DNA of 7,074 nucleotides from Rubrobacter sp. (GTDB taxonomy: Bacteria; Actinomycetota; Rubrobacteria; Rubrobacterales; Rubrobacteraceae). Under the pieces are notes generated by a model. The model saw only the letters and a list, made by a program, of their open reading frames with translations, was not told the origin of the DNA and searched no databases. A program made the position numbers and the translations under genes. Below are positions 5,611 through 7,074 of the stretch, piece by piece (the stretch's first letter is position 1; every line of letters begins with the position of its first letter). The stretch spans positions 1 through 7,074 of the forward strand of contig JADDPV010000045.1 of NCBI GenBank assembly GCA_016781705.1, written 5' to 3'.

Positions 5611-6321
5611 TCATCCTTTGCTTGCGTGGGTGAGGGAGCGTGCTTCGTAGCGACCGCTCGGCAGGTCGCCCGTCAGCAGCTCGACCAGGCCCGGCACGCT
5701 CTCCTCGGGCAGCGGGCGGTCGCTTATGTCCTCGTCGGGGAAGGCTTCCTGGTGCATCTGCGTCCGCATGTCGCCGGGGTCTATCCGGTAGACGCGCAGC
5801 TCCGGGTTCTCCGCGGCGAGTATCGCCGAGAGCTGTTCGAGGGCGGCCTTGCTCGACCCGTACCCTCCCCAACCCGGGTAGGGCTGCACGGCGGCGTCGC
5901 TGGTCACGTTGACGATGCGGGCGCCGGGCTTAAGCCCGTCCCCGACGGCCTGTATCAGGGCGAGCGGCGCTAACGCGTTGGTGGCGTAGATCCTGGCGAG
6001 TACGTCGAGCGGGTATTCGAGCAGCTCCGGTTGCGGGCTGGGGCCGAGGATGCTCGCGTTGTTGACCAGGACGTCGAGGCCGCCCGCAGCCTTCGCGGCG
6101 TCCGCCAGCGCCTTGCGGTGCTCCTCGTCGGCCACGTCGCCGGGTATAGCGGTGACGTCGGTCGACTTCGAAAGCTCGGCGCGGGCGTCCTCGAGGGCTT
6201 CTCCGCCGCGGGCGTCCACGATCAGGGTCCAACCGTCCCTCGCGAGGGCGCGGGCGAGAGCGAGCCCGAGCCCGCGGGAGGCGCCGGTAATCAGTGCCGT
6301 GCGAGGTTCCTGTCCGATCAT
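5611..6321 (-). CDS. Short-chain dehydrogenase/reductase (SDR), classical type
   Basis: 236 residues, standard for a classical SDR, a cytoplasmic NAD(P)(H)-dependent oxidoreductase. Seen in order: cofactor motif TGASRGLG (12-19); a basic Arg38 and Gly39-Gly40 after beta-2; GDV (61-63); NNAS in place of the usual NNAG (87-90); catalytic Asn115; Ser141; Tyr154 and Lys158 in YGSSK; and DPG (181-183) in place of the common PG turn. All four catalytic residues are present, so it should be active. Substrate cannot be read from the sequence. The ATG at 6321 has AAGGAG 8 bases upstream. It is first of the run leading into the QueA-like gene, whose GTG is 6 bases after this stop, suggesting related roles or at least co-expression. 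Confidence 0.9.
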   Translation of the reverse strand: MIGQEPRTALITGASRGLGLALARALARDGWTLIVDARGGEALEDARAELSKSTDVTAIPGDVADEEHRKALADAAKAAGGLDVLVNNASILGPSPQPELLEYPLDVLARIYATNALAPLALIQAVGDGLKPGARIVNVTSDAAVQPYPGWGGYGSSKAALEQLSAILAAENPELRVYRIDPGDMRTQMHQEAFPDEDISDRPLPEESVPGLVELLTGDLPSGRYEARSLTHASKG

Positions 6322-6356
6322 TTTGAGATCTCCTTCCGTGGCTTATGCCTGAAGGA

Positions 6357-6375
6357 TGGATCGGGGGGAGATCCA
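6357..6375. repeat. Short inverted repeat between the response regulator and SDR genes
   Basis: TGGATC and GATCCA flank a 7-base G-rich loop (6363-6369), a perfect 6-bp stem, in the 103-base gap between the two minus-strand genes. There is no T run on either side, so it is not a typical rho-independent terminator. It could be an operator half-site pair or chance. Confidence 0.25.
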
Positions 6376-6424
6376 GGGCATCGTGCGGAAGGACGGTCTC
6401 TTCCCTGTACGGGGGTACGGGTTT

Positions 6425-7072
6425 CTAGGCCTGAAGCCGAATGAGGCCGCGGCGGACGGCTACCCTGACCGCTTCGGTTCGGTTTCCGGCGCCCAGCTTG
6501 TGCAGGAGCGAGCTGACGTGAAACTTCACGGTGCGTTCGGTGACGAACAGCCGCGCGGCAACCTGCTTGTTCGAGAGTCCCTCGGCGACCAGGCGGAGCA
6601 CTTCTAGCTCCCGGGGCGTCGGAGCCTCGGGGCTCCCTTCGTCCTTCTCCACGCGCCGCAGCAGCCTGGCGGTCACGTCGGGGCCGAGCAGCGAGCCCCC
6701 GGAGGCGACGGTGCGGATGGCCTCGAAGATCTCCTGTCGCGACGCACCCTTCAGCAGGTAGCCTTTCGCCCCGGCGCGCAGGGCGCCCAGGATGCGCTCG
6801 TCGGTGTCGTAGGCGGTGAAGACCACCGCCCTGGCTTCGGCCCCGTCCTCCTTCAGGCGTTCGAGGGCGATCACGCCGTCCGCGTTGGGCATCTCGAGGT
6901 CCAGCAGAATCACGTCGGGCCGCAGTTGCCGCGCTAGCCGCACCACCTCCTCGCCGTCGGCCGCCTCGCCTACCACGTCGAAGTCCGGCTGGGTGCCGAG
7001 CACGGCCACGAGGCCCTCGCGCAGCATCGGGTGGTCGTCGGCCACGAGGACGCTGATCCTGACGTCCTCCAC
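6425..7072 (-). CDS. NarL/FixJ (LuxR-type) two-component response regulator
   Basis: 215 residues, the full length for this family. The receiver domain (about 5-125) has acidic pocket Asp12-Asp13, phospho-acceptor Asp58 (VILLDLEMPNADG), Thr86 (VVFTAYD) and Lys108 (GYLLKGA). After a short linker, the LuxR-type HTH (about 150-212) shows TPRELEVLRLVAEGLSNKQV then a recognition helix TERTVKFHVSSLLHKLG. It is expected to bind DNA as a dimer when phosphorylated by a cognate histidine kinase. No kinase is in the window; it is likely to lie just beyond the right edge, since that is upstream on this strand. The start used is GTG at 7072, only two bases from the window end, so the real start may lie outside. 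The stop is 103 bases before the SDR start, and the two may or may not be co-transcribed. Confidence 0.92.
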   Translation of the reverse strand: MEDVRISVLVADDHPMLREGLVAVLGTQPDFDVVGEAADGEEVVRLARQLRPDVILLDLEMPNADGVIALERLKEDGAEARAVVFTAYDTDERILGALRAGAKGYLLKGASRQEIFEAIRTVASGGSLLGPDVTARLLRRVEKDEGSPEAPTPRELEVLRLVAEGLSNKQVAARLFVTERTVKFHVSSLLHKLGAGNRTEAVRVAVRRGLIRLQA

Positions 7073-7074
7073 CC

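Noticed and set aside
6357..6375. Hairpin as a rho-independent terminator of the response regulator
   Set aside because: Six-bp stem without a following T run on the minus strand; kept only as a weak inverted repeat.
1..7074. CRISPR array, tRNA, rRNA, transposase or insertion-sequence ends
   Set aside because: No spaced direct repeats, cloverleaf-like segments, DDE/transposase motifs or terminal inverted repeats were seen by eye.

Overview
The window is a GC-rich stretch with frequent GTG and TTG starts and GGAGG-type ribosome binding sites. It is most consistent with a high-GC actinobacterium. The protein types (DehI family, F420-type PPOX protein, actinobacterial QueA-like protein) remind me of Rubrobacter or a relative, but that assignment is recollection, not a search result.

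Layout, left to right. (1) 1-876, plus strand: a two-repeat DehI-family protein that enters the window from the left. (2) 877-1902: about 1 kb without an intact gene. It holds an HPP-family membrane gene (plus strand, frameshifted and cut short) and the N-terminus of a GPR1/FUN34/YaaH-type transporter (minus strand). The two converge and are both truncated at the same point near 1640. (3) 1903-3403, minus strand: a two-gene operon of a type II haloacid dehalogenase (HAD) followed after 4 bases by an alpha/beta hydrolase with an aspartate nucleophile. (4) 3404-3729: the operon's 5' region and the remnant of a medium-chain alcohol dehydrogenase/quinone oxidoreductase. (5) 3730-6321, minus strand: a run reading SDR oxidoreductase, QueA-like protein, aldo/keto reductase remnant, tiny ORF, PPOX-class flavin/F420 protein. 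Its junctions are very tight (6-base gap, TGATG, ATGA, ATGA). (6) 6425-7072, minus strand: a NarL/LuxR-type response regulator at the right edge, possibly starting outside the window.

Two themes stand out. First, three unrelated protein families that include dehalogenases lie within 3.4 kb: DehI, HAD type II and a haloalkane-dehalogenase-like alpha/beta hydrolase. The hydrolase, however, lacks both usual halide-binding residues. Second, at least four genes are broken (HPP, YaaH-type, MDR, AKR), so this is an eroding accessory region in which the intact genes are the survivors. The QueA-like protein keeps the family scaffold but departs from QueA at several of its most conserved motifs, and it is coupled to an SDR. 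This is the best candidate for an undescribed activity. No CRISPR array, tRNA, rRNA, transposase or convincing rho-independent terminator was seen.
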